Shown here piece after piece: positions 23,411 to 33,203 of a stretch of 64,000 nt of DNA. Positions within the stretch are counted from its first letter, which is position 1. The number at the start of each line of letters is the position of its first letter. The translations under genes and the position numbers were made by a program. The notes below the pieces were generated by a model. The model did not search any database. It had not been told where the DNA came from and was given only the letters and a program-made list of their open reading frames with translations. Location: assembly GCF_004310295.1 (NCBI RefSeq), contig NZ_SISB01000004.1, positions 124,001 to 188,000 of the forward strand, read 5' to 3'. The stretch is from Pseudomonas sp. BGI-2 (lineage in GTDB: Bacteria > Pseudomonadota > Gammaproteobacteria > Pseudomonadales > Pseudomonadaceae).

Positions 23411-24598
23411 TCAGGATTGCAGCGTGGTGCGCTTGCGACTCGCTGCCGCCGTCACCGCATAACCGATCAAGGCCGCCAGAATCGAACCGGTCAAAATGCC
23501 CATCCGGTCCATCCCGGCGTATTCACTGGCGCCGGGCACGAAGGCCAGGGAGCCGACAAACAGGCTCATGGTAAAACCGATCCCGCAGAGGATCGCAACG
23601 CCCAGCACCTGACCCCAATTGGCACCTTGGGGCAGGGCGGCGATGCCGATTTTCACGGCCAGCCAGGTCAGGCCGAACACGCCGAGGGTTTTGCCCAGCA
23701 GCAAGCCAACCGCGATGCCCATCGGCACATCGTGGGTGAAGCTTTCCATGGTCACACCACTGAGCGACAGACCAGCGTTGGCGAAGGCGAACAGCGGCAG
23801 GATGCCGTAGGCCACCCAGGGATGCAGGGCGTGTTCGAGGGTCAGCAGCGGTGACGGCTCGGCGTTTTTCGTGCGCAATGGAATGCAGAACGCCAGGGTC
23901 ACTCCGGCCAGTGTCGCGTGGACGCCGCTCTTGAGCACGCAGACCCAGAGGATCAAACCGATGATCATGTACGGCCCGAGCTTGACCACGCCGAGCCGGT
24001 TCATCGCGATCAACGCGACGATGCAGGATGCGGCCAATGCCAGGGAAAGCGTCGACAGCGTGCCGGAATAGAAGATCGCAATGACGATGATGGCGCCGAG
24101 GTCGTCGATGATCGCGAGGGTCATCAGGAACAGTTTCAGCGACACTGGCACGCGCTTGCCCAGCAGGGCGAGGACGCCGAGGGCGAAGGCGATGTCGGTG
24201 GCCATCGGGATGGCCCAGCCGCTCAAGGCGGCCGGGTTGTCACGATTGAAAAACCAGTAGAGCAGCGCCGGAACGACCATGCCGCCAATCGCTGCCGCGC
24301 CGGGCAGGACGATCTGCGAAGGTTTCGACAGTTGACCGTCGAGGACTTCGCGCTTCACTTCCAGGCCGATCAGCAGGAAGAACAGGGCCATCAGGCCGTC
24401 GTTGATCCACAGTAGCGCCGGTTTGGCGATTTGCAGCGCACCGACCTGCGCCACCACCGGCGTGTCCAAAAAACTGCTGTAAAGCCACGACAACGGGGAG
24501 TTGTTGATGATCAGGGCCAGGGCTGCCGCGGCGATCAATAACAGACCGCTTGCAGCTTCCAACTGAAAGAAACGCGTGAAAGTGCTACGCAGAGGCAA
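23411..24598 (-). CDS. nhaA: Na+/H+ antiporter NhaA
   Basis: A 395-residue inner-membrane antiporter that extrudes Na+ in exchange for H+. The TTG start at 24598 ([20 protein letters not shown]) is chosen because GGAGA lies upstream and this is where the family begins; the longer reading adds unrelated residues. Twelve hydrophobic helices are visible. The ion-binding Asp pair is in [14 protein letters not shown], and other landmarks are [23 protein letters not shown] and [16 protein letters not shown]. Confidence 0.93.
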   Translation of the reverse strand: MPLRSTFTRFFQLEAASGLLLIAAAALALIINNSPLSWLYSSFLDTPVVAQVGALQIAKPALLWINDGLMALFFLLIGLEVKREVLDGQLSKPSQIVLPGAAAIGGMVVPALLYWFFNRDNPAALSGWAIPMATDIAFALGVLALLGKRVPVSLKLFLMTLAIIDDLGAIIVIAIFYSGTLSTLSLALAASCIVALIAMNRLGVVKLGPYMIIGLILWVCVLKSGVHATLAGVTLAFCIPLRTKNAEPSPLLTLEHALHPWVAYGILPLFAFANAGLSLSGVTMESFTHDVPMGIAVGLLLGKTLGVFGLTWLAVKIGIAALPQGANWGQVLGVAILCGIGFTMSLFVGSLAFVPGASEYAGMDRMGILTGSILAALIGYAVTAAASRKRTTLQS

Positions 24599-24848
24599 GG
24601 TCGCTCTCCATCGAATAATCAAAAAGGTGGCACACCCTAACCCGTACCGTAAGTTGTTAAAACAAAAGTTATATTCTTTTTTGTTATATGCCGTTACAAC
24701 GCGAAGGGCCGGCACGGACCTTAGCCTAGCAGTTGCCAGTTGTATCGGGCCTCAGCTGTATCTGTGCGTGGCGTGGGATTTTTCCTAAGCTTATTGGCTG
24801 AGCCTTGCGACAAGGCCGACTCTTGTCCGATTCAACGAGAAGACCATC

Positions 24849-25943
24849 ATGAGCGACAACCGACAGTGGGCCCGCGAAGCCATCCGGATCATCGAAGCCG
24901 ACTTCCAGCGCAGCGCCGACACCCACCTGATCCCCTTGCCGCTACCGGGTTTCCCGGGTATCGAGTTGTATTTCAAGGATGAGTCCAGCCACCCCACCGG
25001 CAGCCTCAAGCACCGACTGGCGCGCTCATTGTTCCTCTACGCCTTGTGTAACGGCTGGCTCAAACCCGGTGCGCCGGTGATTGAAGCGTCCAGCGGTTCG
25101 ACGGCGATTTCCGAGGCCTACTTCGCCAGGTTGCTGGGGTTGCCGTTCATTGCGGTGATGCCGGCGACTACGTCCAAAGAGAAGATCGCGCAGATCGCCT
25201 TTTACGGCGGCAAGAGTCACCTGGTCGACGACCCGACGCAGATCTACGCCGAGTCCGAGCGCCTGGCCCACGAACATGACGGGCATTTCATCGACCAGTT
25301 CACCTACGCCGAACGTGCCACTGATTGGCGGGCGAACAACAACATCGCCGAGTCGATCTTCCAGCAAATGCGTTTCGAATTGCACCCTGAACCGAGCTGG
25401 CTGATTTCCAGCCCCGGCACCGGCGGCACCACCGCGACCCTCGGTCGATACGTGCGTTATCGCCAGCATTGCACCCGCGTGTTGTGCGCCGATGCCGAGC
25501 GTTCGGTGTTCTTCGATTACTACAAGACCGGTGATGCCTCGCTGCGATTGGATCATGGTTCACGGATTGAAGGCATTGGCCGGCCACGGGTCGAGGCGTC
25601 GTTCCTGCCCAAGGTGATCGATGCGATGGTCAAGGTGCCGGACGCGTTGTCGCTGGCGGCCATGCATTACCTGGCGCAGCATTTGGGACGGCGTGTCGGC
25701 GGATCGAGCGGGACCAACCTGATCGGCGCCTTGATGGCGGCGGGGCAGATGGCGGCAGAGGGGGAGTCGGGGTCGATCGTGGCGATTCTGTGCGACGGCG
25801 GCGAGCGTTATGAGACCAGCTATTACGATCAGGACTGGCTCAAGGCCCAGGGGTATGAGTTGAGTGGGTTGATGGATGTTGTGGCGGCGAGTGTGGAGCG
25901 TGGGGAGCCTTTGCCAGCCACCGTACTCCGCGCAAATATCTAA
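24849..25943 (+). CDS. PLP-dependent cysteine synthase/desulfhydrase family enzyme
   Basis: A 364-residue fold-type II PLP enzyme. The Schiff-base Lys is in SSHPTGSLKHRLARS (near 57), the substrate/phosphate loops in EASSGSTAISEAYFARLLG and the PLP phosphate loop in SSPGTGGTTATLGRY. It resembles L-cysteine desulfhydrase (Cds1-type) more than CysK/CysM, given the long C-terminal part (ILCDGGERYETSYYDQDW). It would convert L-cysteine to pyruvate, ammonia and sulfide. Divergent from nhaA. Exact substrate not certain. Confidence 0.75.
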   Translation: MSDNRQWAREAIRIIEADFQRSADTHLIPLPLPGFPGIELYFKDESSHPTGSLKHRLARSLFLYALCNGWLKPGAPVIEASSGSTAISEAYFARLLGLPFIAVMPATTSKEKIAQIAFYGGKSHLVDDPTQIYAESERLAHEHDGHFIDQFTYAERATDWRANNNIAESIFQQMRFELHPEPSWLISSPGTGGTTATLGRYVRYRQHCTRVLCADAERSVFFDYYKTGDASLRLDHGSRIEGIGRPRVEASFLPKVIDAMVKVPDALSLAAMHYLAQHLGRRVGGSSGTNLIGALMAAGQMAAEGESGSIVAILCDGGERYETSYYDQDWLKAQGYELSGLMDVVAASVERGEPLPATVLRANI

Positions 25944-25958
25944 AGCCGCGCATTGCCC

Positions 25959-26047
25959 CTGTAGGAGCGAGGCTTGCCCGCGAAGAAGTTAACGCCTCCT
26001 GAAGGACCGCGTTATCGTTCTTCGCGGGCAAGCCTCGCTCCTACAGG
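25959..26047. repeat. REPIN
   Basis: CTGTAGGAGCGAGGCTTGCC...GCGAAGAA and CTTCGCGGGCAAGCCTCGCT as inverted arms around 35 bp. It fills the gap between two convergent genes; the right arm and flank are shared with 17312-17356. Confidence 0.85.
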
Positions 26048-26074
26048 GTTTCTTGGTGTTTCAGGAAATGCCGG

Positions 26075-27688
26075 TCAGGTTTCGAGGCCGAGGATGTCGC
26101 GTGCCACGGCTTCGGCGATGCGAATGCCATCGACACCCGCCGACAGAATCCCGCCCGCATAACCCGCACCTTCACCCGCCGGGAACAGGCCCTTGACGTT
26201 CAGGCTCTGCATCGACTCGTTACGGGTGATGCGCAGCGGCGACGAGGTGCGCGTCTCGATCCCGGTCAACACCGCGTCGTGCAGCGAGTAGCCGCGAATC
26301 TGCTTCTCGAATGCCGGCAGTGCTTCACGAATCGCTTCGATGGCGAACGCGGGCAGAGCCAGCGCCAGATCACCCAAGGCAACGCCTGGCTTATAGGACG
26401 GTTCAACGCTGCCCAACTCGGTGGACGCCTTGCCCGCAATGAAATCACCGACCAGTTGCGCCGGCGCTTCGTAGTTGCTGCCGCCCAGTACAAAGGCGTG
26501 GGATTCCAGGCGTTCCTGCAACTCGATACCCGCCAGCGGGCCGCCCGGGTAATCGACCTCAGGGGTGATCCCGACGACGATCCCGGAGTTGGCATTGCGC
26601 TCGTTACGCGAGTACTGGCTCATGCCGTTGGTGACCACGCGGCCAGGTTCGGACGTCGCCGCCACCACGGTGCCGCCCGGGCACATGCAGAAGCTGTAGA
26701 CCGAACGGCCGTTCTTGGCGTGGTGCACCAGTTTGTAGTCGGCGGCACCGAGTTTCGGGTGGCCGGCGTATTTGCCCAGGCGTGCGCGATCGATCAGCGA
26801 CTGCGGGTGTTCAATGCGGAAACCCACCGAAAACGGCTTGGCTTCCATGAACACACCACGGCCATGGAGCATGCGGAAGGTGTCCCGGGCGCTGTGGCCC
26901 AAGGCAAGAATCACGTGTTTGGAATGAATCTGTTCGCCGCCATTGAGCTCGACGCCGACCATTTGACCGTCCTCGATCAACACGTCGGTGACCCGCTGCT
27001 GGAAGCGCACTTCGCCGCCCAGTGCGCGAATCTGCTCACGCATGTTTTCCACAACGCCGGTCAGACGGAACGTACCGATGTGCGGTTTGCTGACGTAGAG
27101 TATTTCTTCCGGCGCGCCGGCCTTGACGAACTCATGCAGGACTTTGCGACCGATGAATTTCGGGTCCTTGATCTGGCTGTAGAGCTTGCCGTCGGAGAAC
27201 GTCCCCGCGCCGCCCTCGCCAAATTGCACGTTGGACTCAGGGTTGAGCACGCTTTTACGCCACAGGCCCCAGGTGTCTTTAGTGCGCTGGCGCACTTCGG
27301 TGCCGCGTTCGAGGATGATCGGCTTGAAGCCCATTTGCGCGAGCAGCAGTCCGGCGAAAATCCCGCACGGACCGAAGCCCACAACGACAGGACGTTGCTC
27401 AAGGTCAGCCGGCGCCTGGCCGACCACTTTGTAGCTGACATCCGGCGCCACGTTGACGTTACGGTCATCGGCGAACGTGTGCAGCACCGCAGCCTCATCG
27501 CGAACGTTGAGGTCGATGGTGTAGATGAAGCACAGTTCAGAGGACTTTTTGCGCGCATCGTAGCTGCGCTTGAACAAGGTGAAATCGAGCAGGTCATCGC
27601 TGGCGATGCCCAGGCGCTGCACGATGGCAGGGCGCAGGTCTTCTTCGGGATGGTCGATCGGCAACTTGAGTTCGGTGATTCGTAACAT
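26075..27688 (-). CDS. FAD-dependent oxidoreductase (uncharacterised FAD dehydrogenase family)
   Basis: The ATG at 27688 (MLRITELKLPIDHPEEDLRP) starts the family's small N-terminal domain; product 537 residues. The FAD Rossmann motif is VVVGFGPCGIFAGLLLAQMG near residue 97, then ERGTEVRQRTKDTWGLWRKG-like loops, and a C-terminal PAGEGAGYAGGILSAGVDG flavin-binding end. Members are cytoplasmic flavoproteins of unknown substrate (COG2509 type). Confidence 0.85.
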   Translation of the reverse strand: MLRITELKLPIDHPEEDLRPAIVQRLGIASDDLLDFTLFKRSYDARKKSSELCFIYTIDLNVRDEAAVLHTFADDRNVNVAPDVSYKVVGQAPADLEQRPVVVGFGPCGIFAGLLLAQMGFKPIILERGTEVRQRTKDTWGLWRKSVLNPESNVQFGEGGAGTFSDGKLYSQIKDPKFIGRKVLHEFVKAGAPEEILYVSKPHIGTFRLTGVVENMREQIRALGGEVRFQQRVTDVLIEDGQMVGVELNGGEQIHSKHVILALGHSARDTFRMLHGRGVFMEAKPFSVGFRIEHPQSLIDRARLGKYAGHPKLGAADYKLVHHAKNGRSVYSFCMCPGGTVVAATSEPGRVVTNGMSQYSRNERNANSGIVVGITPEVDYPGGPLAGIELQERLESHAFVLGGSNYEAPAQLVGDFIAGKASTELGSVEPSYKPGVALGDLALALPAFAIEAIREALPAFEKQIRGYSLHDAVLTGIETRTSSPLRITRNESMQSLNVKGLFPAGEGAGYAGGILSAGVDGIRIAEAVARDILGLET

Positions 27689-27782
27689 GACAGGATCCGG
27701 TTCGCGGGGCGCACAACTGCGCCAAGGCGTTTGAAGGCCGCGATTATAAGCCCCAAACGCCGTTCCCGTGAGGCAAAAACGA

Positions 27783-28439
27783 TCAGTCGTTACGCGCGCC
27801 GCCGAAATACCCGCAACCGCGTTGCACCTGACCATCGATGCGCAGCTCGGCGCTCATGTGCTGGACACTGCCGGTGGTGCTGTCGACGCAACGTTGCGGC
27901 GCAACCCACAGTTCGATGTGTTGGTTATTGGCTTCGGTGCTGAGGTTGAAACGGCCATCGCCCAGTTGCTCTTCAACGTACGGCAAGGCCAGGGGTGGCT
28001 GGTCGGCGCGGTCGATGACCATGCCTTTGCCGCTGACCTTGACGTTCCATTCGGGCGAGTGGCCGGCGGCGCGCAGGATCAGCAGTTTGAAATTGGGATC
28101 ATCGCACGCGGTGCCCGAGCGTTCGACGCGGTACAACTGCTCCAGATCCAGGCGGCTATCGGCAACGATGTTCCCACGCACGTCGGCGAACAGCTTGCCC
28201 TGAGCATCGGCGAGGGTCGCGGCCTCTTGCAGGACGCTGGTGCCGCCGGTGTCGTTGACCACATAACTGCGCTGCTCATTGCACGGCTGGAACAGCAACT
28301 TGCCGTCCGCCGCCGTCAATTGGCCCTGCATGCGCGTCTGGCCCACGTGGGAGGCGTTTTCACGCGGGCCATCCAGCAACTGACAGGCAGCGAACAACGG
28401 AAGCAGGGCAACAAGGACTAAGGAACGGGCAACACGCAT
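27783..28439 (-). CDS. lipoprotein of the COG3650 family
   Basis: The ATG at 28439 (MRVARSLVLVALLPLFAACQ) is chosen for its lipobox FAACQ; the longer reading lacks a signal. Product 218 residues. The region starting VGQTRMQGQLTAADGKLLFQPC is a META/HslJ-like small beta domain, and ERSGTACDDPNFKLLILRAAGHSPEWNVKVSG continues the family pattern. Envelope protein of unknown function. Confidence 0.75.
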   Translation of the reverse strand: MRVARSLVLVALLPLFAACQLLDGPRENASHVGQTRMQGQLTAADGKLLFQPCNEQRSYVVNDTGGTSVLQEAATLADAQGKLFADVRGNIVADSRLDLEQLYRVERSGTACDDPNFKLLILRAAGHSPEWNVKVSGKGMVIDRADQPPLALPYVEEQLGDGRFNLSTEANNQHIELWVAPQRCVDSTTGSVQHMSAELRIDGQVQRGCGYFGGARND

Positions 28440-28514
28440 CTTCGGCTCTCCAGACAAGTGCCGCCACGTTACGCAGCCTGACCGTTCATCACAACCCCGG
28501 CGATGTTCGATCTC

Positions 28515-28607
28515 CCGTAGGAGCGAAGCTTGCTCGCGAAGGGGCCAGTACCTCCAGCATCGTCGTGAATGACACAACGCTTTCGCGAGCAAGCTTCGCT
28601 CCTACAG
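28515..28607. repeat. REPIN
   Basis: GTAGGAGCGAAGCTTGCTCG...and TCGCGAGCAAGCTTCGCTCC as inverted arms with about 50 bp between. A slightly different sequence class (AAGCTTGCTCG) from the GAGGCTTGCCCG units. Confidence 0.85.
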
Positions 28608-28620
28608 TGATGGTGGTGTT

Positions 28621-29220
28621 TCAGCCGACGTGAAAGGTCTGGCCGGTCTGTAGGCCCTCTACACTTTTGGCGTAAGCCAACGCCACATCGACTGCCGGAA
28701 CCGGCTTGTAGCCACGGAAGTACGGCGCGTAACTGCCCATGGCTTCGACCAGCACCGTCGGGCTGATCGAGTTCACCCGCAGGCCGCGTGGCAGCTCAAT
28801 GGCTGCCGCACGGACGAAGCTGTCCAGCGCACCGTTGACCAATGCGGCCGAGGCGCCGCTGCGAATCGGGTCGTGGCTGAGCACGCCAGTGGTGAAGGTG
28901 AACGAGGCGCCGTCATTGGCGAATTCACGGCCGATCAGCAGCAGGTTGACCTGGCCCATCAGCTTGTCTTTCAGGCCCAGCGCAAAACTTTCTTCGGTCA
29001 TTTCATCCAGAGGCGCGAAGGTGACGTTGCCGGCCGCGCAGACCAGGGCATCGAACTTGCCGGTTTGCTCGAACAGCTTGCGGATCGAGGCGCTGTCGCT
29101 GATATCCACATTGAAATCGCCGCTGTTACGGCCGATTCGGATGATGTCGTGACGCTGGGCCAGCTCTTTGTCGACCGCTGAACCGATGGTGCCGCCTGCG
29201 CCTATCAAAAGAATTTTCAT
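28621..29220 (-). CDS. short-chain dehydrogenase/reductase
   Basis: The ATG at 29220 (MKILLIGAGGTIGSAVDKEL) begins with the glycine motif GAGGTIG of an SDR; the product has 199 residues, a short SDR. It retains the NAG-like DALVCAAGNVTFAPL and a Ser (TFTTGVLSHDP) but has no YxxxK, so it may lack classical catalysis. AGGAAC lies before the ATG. Divergent from the LysR gene with 105 bp between, so probably its target. Confidence 0.8.
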   Translation of the reverse strand: MKILLIGAGGTIGSAVDKELAQRHDIIRIGRNSGDFNVDISDSASIRKLFEQTGKFDALVCAAGNVTFAPLDEMTEESFALGLKDKLMGQVNLLLIGREFANDGASFTFTTGVLSHDPIRSGASAALVNGALDSFVRAAAIELPRGLRVNSISPTVLVEAMGSYAPYFRGYKPVPAVDVALAYAKSVEGLQTGQTFHVG

Positions 29221-29325
29221 CGTGCTGTTCCTCGAAGTGGTTGAACGAGGTTGCAGTCTAGAGTGGTTTTTTCTGTTGATAAGCGCACTAATAGGCAACC
29301 TTTGGTTTTCAAATGGAAACAATCC

Positions 29326-30240
29326 ATGAGCGAGATGGATGATCTGGCGGCGTTCGCGGTGTTGATCGAAGCGGGCAGTTTCACCTTGGCGGTGCAGCAA
29401 TTGGGTTGCAGCAAGGGGCAGCTGTCCAAGCGCATCAGCCTGTTGGAAACTCGGTTCTGCGTCGTCCTGTTGCAGCGCACCACCCGCCGTTTGAGTTTGA
29501 CGGCGGCAGGCGCGGCGCTGTTGCCACAAGCCCAGGCGCTGGTCGTACAAGTCGAGAAGGCGCGTCAGGCATTGGCGCGGTTGAAGGACGACATGGCCGG
29601 GCCGGTGCGTATGACGGTTCCGGTGTCGCTGGGTGAAACGTTCTTCGATGGCTTATTGCTGGAGTTTTCCCGCAAGTATCCCGAGGTGCAGATCGAGTTG
29701 GACCTCAACAACAGCTTTCACGATTTGTCCCGAGACGGTTTTGACCTGGCCATCCGATCCGAAGTGGCCAATGACCAACGCCTGGTCGCGCGTCCGTTGT
29801 TGGCCTGGCATGAAATGACCTGCGCCAGCCCGGTCTATCTCGAACAGTACGGTGAGCCGCAGACGCCCCAGGCGTTGGCCGAGCATCGCTGCCTGCTCAA
29901 CAGCCATTACAGTGGTCGCGAAGAATGGCTTTATCACCAGCAGCACGAATTGCTGCGGGTGCGGGTCTCGGGACCGTTTGCCAGCAATCACTACAACCTG
30001 CTGAAAAAAGCGGCGCTGGCGGGTGCGGGCATTGCACGGTTGCCATCCTATCTGCTGCAAACGGAATTGGCTGACGGACGCTTGCGCTGGCTCCTGCGCG
30101 ATTATCAGACGCGGAGCATGCCGATGTACCTGGTGCATCCATATCAGGGCGGCCTGCCGAAACGCACTCAAGTATTGGCGGACTACCTGATCGAGTGGTT
30201 CAAACGCAGCGGCGAGGCGTTGGCCCGTCTTCAGCAATAG
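29326..30240 (+). CDS. LysR-family transcriptional regulator
   Basis: The ATG at 29326 (MSEMDDLAAFAVLIEAGSFT) gives 304 residues, normal for LysR. Winged HTH at residues about 5-65 (AVQQLGCSKGQLSKRISLLE), then a periplasmic-binding-protein-like effector domain (FFDGLLLEFSRKYPEVQIEL). Divergently placed from the SDR gene, which it probably regulates. Effector unknown. Confidence 0.9.
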   Translation: MSEMDDLAAFAVLIEAGSFTLAVQQLGCSKGQLSKRISLLETRFCVVLLQRTTRRLSLTAAGAALLPQAQALVVQVEKARQALARLKDDMAGPVRMTVPVSLGETFFDGLLLEFSRKYPEVQIELDLNNSFHDLSRDGFDLAIRSEVANDQRLVARPLLAWHEMTCASPVYLEQYGEPQTPQALAEHRCLLNSHYSGREEWLYHQQHELLRVRVSGPFASNHYNLLKKAALAGAGIARLPSYLLQTELADGRLRWLLRDYQTRSMPMYLVHPYQGGLPKRTQVLADYLIEWFKRSGEALARLQQ

Positions 30241-30259
30241 CCACTCACACCCTAACCCC

Positions 30260-30356
30260 CTGTGGGAGCGAGCTTGCTCGCGATAGCGGTGTGACATTCC
30301 AGTAATGATGCTGACTGACACTCCGCTATCGCGAGCAGGCTCACTCCTACAGGGGG
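30260..30356. repeat. REPIN
   Basis: CTGTGGGAGCGAGCTTGCTC and the opposed arm GAGCAGGCTCACTCCTACAG, about 45 bp apart. Arms also carry the GCGATAGCGG/CCGCTATCGC inner part. Confidence 0.85.
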
Positions 30357-30361
30357 CTGCG

Positions 30362-30856
30362 TTAGCGGGAGAAATGTCGGGCGATCAGGTGATCAATCGA
30401 CAACTTGCCCGGCCCGGTGGCCATCAGGTACAGCAGAACGGCGGCCCAAGTGCCATGGGTTGGATACGCATCGGGGTACACGAACAGCTGAATGGTCAGG
30501 GTCATGCCCAGCAAGGCCAGCGCCGAGAACCGCGTGGCGAAGCCGATCAGGATCAGCATCGGGAAGAAATGCTCCGCGAAGGCTGCCAGGTGCGCCGCCA
30601 GTTCCGGGGACAGCAACGGCACGTGGTACTCGCTCTGGAACAGCGGGATGGTCGAGTCCGCCAGATGTGGCACGCCCAGCTGGAAGGAGCCGTCAAACAG
30701 GTCGATGGCCAGGCCTTCCACCTTGGTTTGCCCGGACTTCCAGAACACCGCGGCGATGGAGAAGCGCGCGATAAAGGCGATCAGAGTGTGGGGGATCATC
30801 TCCAGTAACGCGATGGCGCGGGTGATGGGGTTCTGTGATTCAGTCCGGGTGTTCAT
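30362..30856 (-). CDS. DoxX-family membrane protein of the bufferin operon
   Basis: A 164-residue four-helix membrane protein with FIARFSIAAVFWKSGQTKVEG, the hallmark W-x-SGxxK of DoxX, then FFPMLILIGFATRFSALALLG. In DUF2282/MNIO operons a DoxX gene is the usual last member. Overlaps the bufC stop by 4 bp. Role in the pathway is not known. Confidence 0.85.
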   Translation of the reverse strand: MNTRTESQNPITRAIALLEMIPHTLIAFIARFSIAAVFWKSGQTKVEGLAIDLFDGSFQLGVPHLADSTIPLFQSEYHVPLLSPELAAHLAAFAEHFFPMLILIGFATRFSALALLGMTLTIQLFVYPDAYPTHGTWAAVLLYLMATGPGKLSIDHLIARHFSR

Positions 30857-31614
30857 GGCGATACCTTGTTTTTGTGTAAATGAGTGATGGCGTTGCGGCT
30901 GATCAGCAGCGTCAGGGTTTGGCTGAGGTCGAAGGCGGGGGCTGCTTCCAACGCCTGCAACAGTGAGTGGCCGTTTTGCAGGTTCTGGATGAATGCGCTG
31001 GCACCCTGATCGATGGCAAACACTTCAACGTCCAGACCGTTACGCAGCACCAGCGCGTGTTGTCCCTGTGTCAAATCAATCCCCGTCAGCGTCGCTTCCT
31101 GTTGATGCGCAGCCCAGATCGCGACCACGGCGTAGGTTGAATTCAACAGGTTGAGGGAGGGATGTAGTTCGACAGTGAACTCGCTCAGGGCTTGCGGATC
31201 GGCGAGTGCTGCGGCGATCTGTTCGTTACCCAATGGCTGCGCATCGGCCGCGTGATAGGCCATGACTCGCAGTCGCTCCAATCGGGCGACATCGGCCAGA
31301 TAAGGCACGCTGGCGGCGGGCGCAAAGCCTTCGATGAACGCTGCGAAATCATCGCCGTAGCCATTCATCAAAGGGCTCCGTGGCGGGGTGCTCTGCACAT
31401 AAATTCCGCTCATGGCCCGGAAGAACTCCTCGCCGACCAATTGCAAAACCACGGGGTAACTGTCCGTCAGCGCGTTGATCAGCGAGCTCTGCACATTGTT
31501 GCGATACACCGTAAAACGGCTGGCCGGATCGGCGCCATTTACGCTGAATAATCCGTCGGGGCACGGCTGTTGCGGATTGAGCAGGGCGGCGGCGAAATCG
31601 GCTTGATTGCTCAT
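30853..31614 (-). CDS. BufC/HvfC-type partner protein (DUF2063)
   Basis: The ATG at 31614 ([20 protein letters not shown]) overlaps the stop of the previous gene as ATGA, so it is preferred over the upstream reading. Product 253 residues with [23 protein letters not shown], the DUF2063 N-terminal signature. In this class of operon it binds the precursor peptide and presents it to the MNIO enzyme. Confidence 0.85.
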   Translation of the reverse strand: MSNQADFAAALLNPQQPCPDGLFSVNGADPASRFTVYRNNVQSSLINALTDSYPVVLQLVGEEFFRAMSGIYVQSTPPRSPLMNGYGDDFAAFIEGFAPAASVPYLADVARLERLRVMAYHAADAQPLGNEQIAAALADPQALSEFTVELHPSLNLLNSTYAVVAIWAAHQQEATLTGIDLTQGQHALVLRNGLDVEVFAIDQGASAFIQNLQNGHSLLQALEAAPAFDLSQTLTLLISRNAITHLHKNKVSP

Positions 31615-32474
31615 GGCCGGACCCCGGCGCACAGCAACAACTCATCGGCCTGACGCGCTTCGGTGTGCAGCACGTTGAAGGCCGGCAGGTGATTGTCGCG
31701 TTCGATCAGTGTCGCCATCGGGCCGACGCGCTCCAGCACTTGCACGTACAGCGCCCACACGGCGTTATCGATTGGCGCGCCATGATCGTCGATCAGCAGA
31801 CGGTCACCGAGGCTGTCGGTGTCTTCTGCAAATCCGGCCAGATGAATCTCACCGACGGCGTGAAGGGGCAGGGCGTCGATGTAGGCCAAAGGATCGCGTT
31901 GATGATTGATGCTCGACACATAGACGTTGTTCACGTCCAGCAACAACCCGCAACCGGTGCGGCGAATGACTTCGCTGATGAAGTCGGCTTCATCGATTGT
32001 CGAGCGCTTGAACGCCAGGTACGTCGCCGGGTTCTCCAGCAGCATTGGGCGTTTGAGCGTGGTCTGCACTTGATCGATGTGTTCGCAGACGCGGTTCAGC
32101 GTGGCGTTGTCGTAGGCCAGCGGCAGCAGGTCATTGAGGAACACCGGGCCATGGCTGGACCAGGCCAGGTGTTCGGAAAAGGAGTGGGGTTGATAGCGCT
32201 CGATCAACTCGGCAAGGCGTTGCAGGTGTTGAAGGTCCAGCGGACCTTCGGCACCAATGGACAGGCCAACACCGTGCAGCGACAGCGGATACTGCTCGCG
32301 GATCAACCCCAGATAGTGATGAAAAGGACCGCCGGCCACCATGTAGTTTTCGGCGTGGACTTCGAAGAAACCGATGTCCGGTTGTGAACCGAGCACTTCA
32401 CGAAAGTGCCCGGTCTTGAGGCCCAGCCCGGCGCGGGGCGGGAGCCCGAACGGTGAATTGTTCATGGTCGACAC
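31611..32474 (-). CDS. BufB/HvfB-type MNIO enzyme (DUF692)
   Basis: A 287-residue DUF692 TIM-barrel, multinuclear non-haem iron oxidative enzyme. Metal ligands are visible in [52 protein letters not shown] and GEIHLAGF. It converts cysteines of the precursor to copper-binding oxazolone/thioamide or thiooxazole-type groups. The precursor gene is 17 bp upstream, so the substrate is clear from context. Confidence 0.88.
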   Translation of the reverse strand: MSTMNNSPFGLPPRAGLGLKTGHFREVLGSQPDIGFFEVHAENYMVAGGPFHHYLGLIREQYPLSLHGVGLSIGAEGPLDLQHLQRLAELIERYQPHSFSEHLAWSSHGPVFLNDLLPLAYDNATLNRVCEHIDQVQTTLKRPMLLENPATYLAFKRSTIDEADFISEVIRRTGCGLLLDVNNVYVSSINHQRDPLAYIDALPLHAVGEIHLAGFAEDTDSLGDRLLIDDHGAPIDNAVWALYVQVLERVGPMATLIERDNHLPAFNVLHTEARQADELLLCAGVRP

Positions 32475-32491
32475 TCAGGCTGGGAGGCGGA

Positions 32492-32800
32492 TCAGGCTTT
32501 GGCTTTGAAGGCTTCCATCTGACCGAAACCGGTCGGCGAGGTCTTGCTTTCGGTGGTGGCGCAGGTGCCTTTCGGAACCAGTTTCCAGGCGTTGGTCTGG
32601 TGGTCGGTTTTCGCGGTGCCTGCGCACGTGGTGCCAGCGCCAGCTGCGCAATCGTTATGACCTTTCATGGACACGCCGAAACATTTTTCCATGTTGCTGT
32701 TGTCGGCGGCCTGGACGGTGGAGACAGCGGCCATGCTCAGCGCAGAGCCGAGGGCCAGAACGAGGGCGGTGGCGGACAGGGTGCGGGTAGTAGCAGTCAT
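32492..32800 (-). CDS. BufA-type bufferin precursor (DUF2282)
   Basis: The ATG at 32800 ([20 protein letters not shown]) starts a 102-residue peptide with a signal peptide to about residue 32 (ending QAAD). The mature part has four cysteines: [26 protein letters not shown]...PKGTCATTE split over residues about 38-82, the DUF2282 pattern. It is the RiPP precursor of the bufferin copper-chelating metallophore, exported to the periplasm after modification by the MNIO. First gene of the bufA-B-C-DoxX operon. Confidence 0.88.
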   Translation of the reverse strand: MTATTRTLSATALVLALGSALSMAAVSTVQAADNSNMEKCFGVSMKGHNDCAAGAGTTCAGTAKTDHQTNAWKLVPKGTCATTESKTSPTGFGQMEAFKAKA

Positions 32801-32862
32801 GATAGTTCTCCGGTTTGAGTCAGGGTTTTTAACAAGCGATTTGCGCTTGCTTGTCCCTTTAG

Positions 32863-32888
32863 AGAAACGAGGTGGTGATGCGTTACAG
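32863..32888 (-). promoter_or_regulatory. candidate ECF sigma promoter of the bufferin operon
   Basis: On the minus strand, TGTAACG (32887-32881) followed by CATCACCACCTCGTTTC and TCTAA resembles an ECF-type -35/-10 pair, about 80 bases upstream of bufA. A dedicated ECF sigma is common for this gene family; none is encoded in the window. Prediction only. The rest of the 400-bp gap to 33204 holds no gene; a partial CGTGGG repeat lies at 32919-32938. Confidence 0.4.
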
Positions 32889-33203
32889 CCGAGCTCAAAC
32901 TTTTTTACTGGGGTGATCATTCCCATGCTTTGCGTGGGTTGTTGATTAACAAACGGGCTCAAGTAGCAAACGACCGTTCGTCGCGAAACAGCGCTTACCT
33001 GTAATTTCTGACAGTAGCCAACCGCCTGTCGAGGATGTTCTATAGGCACCTGTACGGCCCATTCTCCCGGGCCTCTTTGCCAAGGACGGCGCCTCATGAC
33101 GAATGATCAATCAGCCTCAGGTTTGCAGTTGCCGTCGACTTTGCAGCTTGCGGGTGGAGAGAGCGGGTCGCTTATCACCGCAAGGCAGACCTTGAGGTCG
33201 GCA

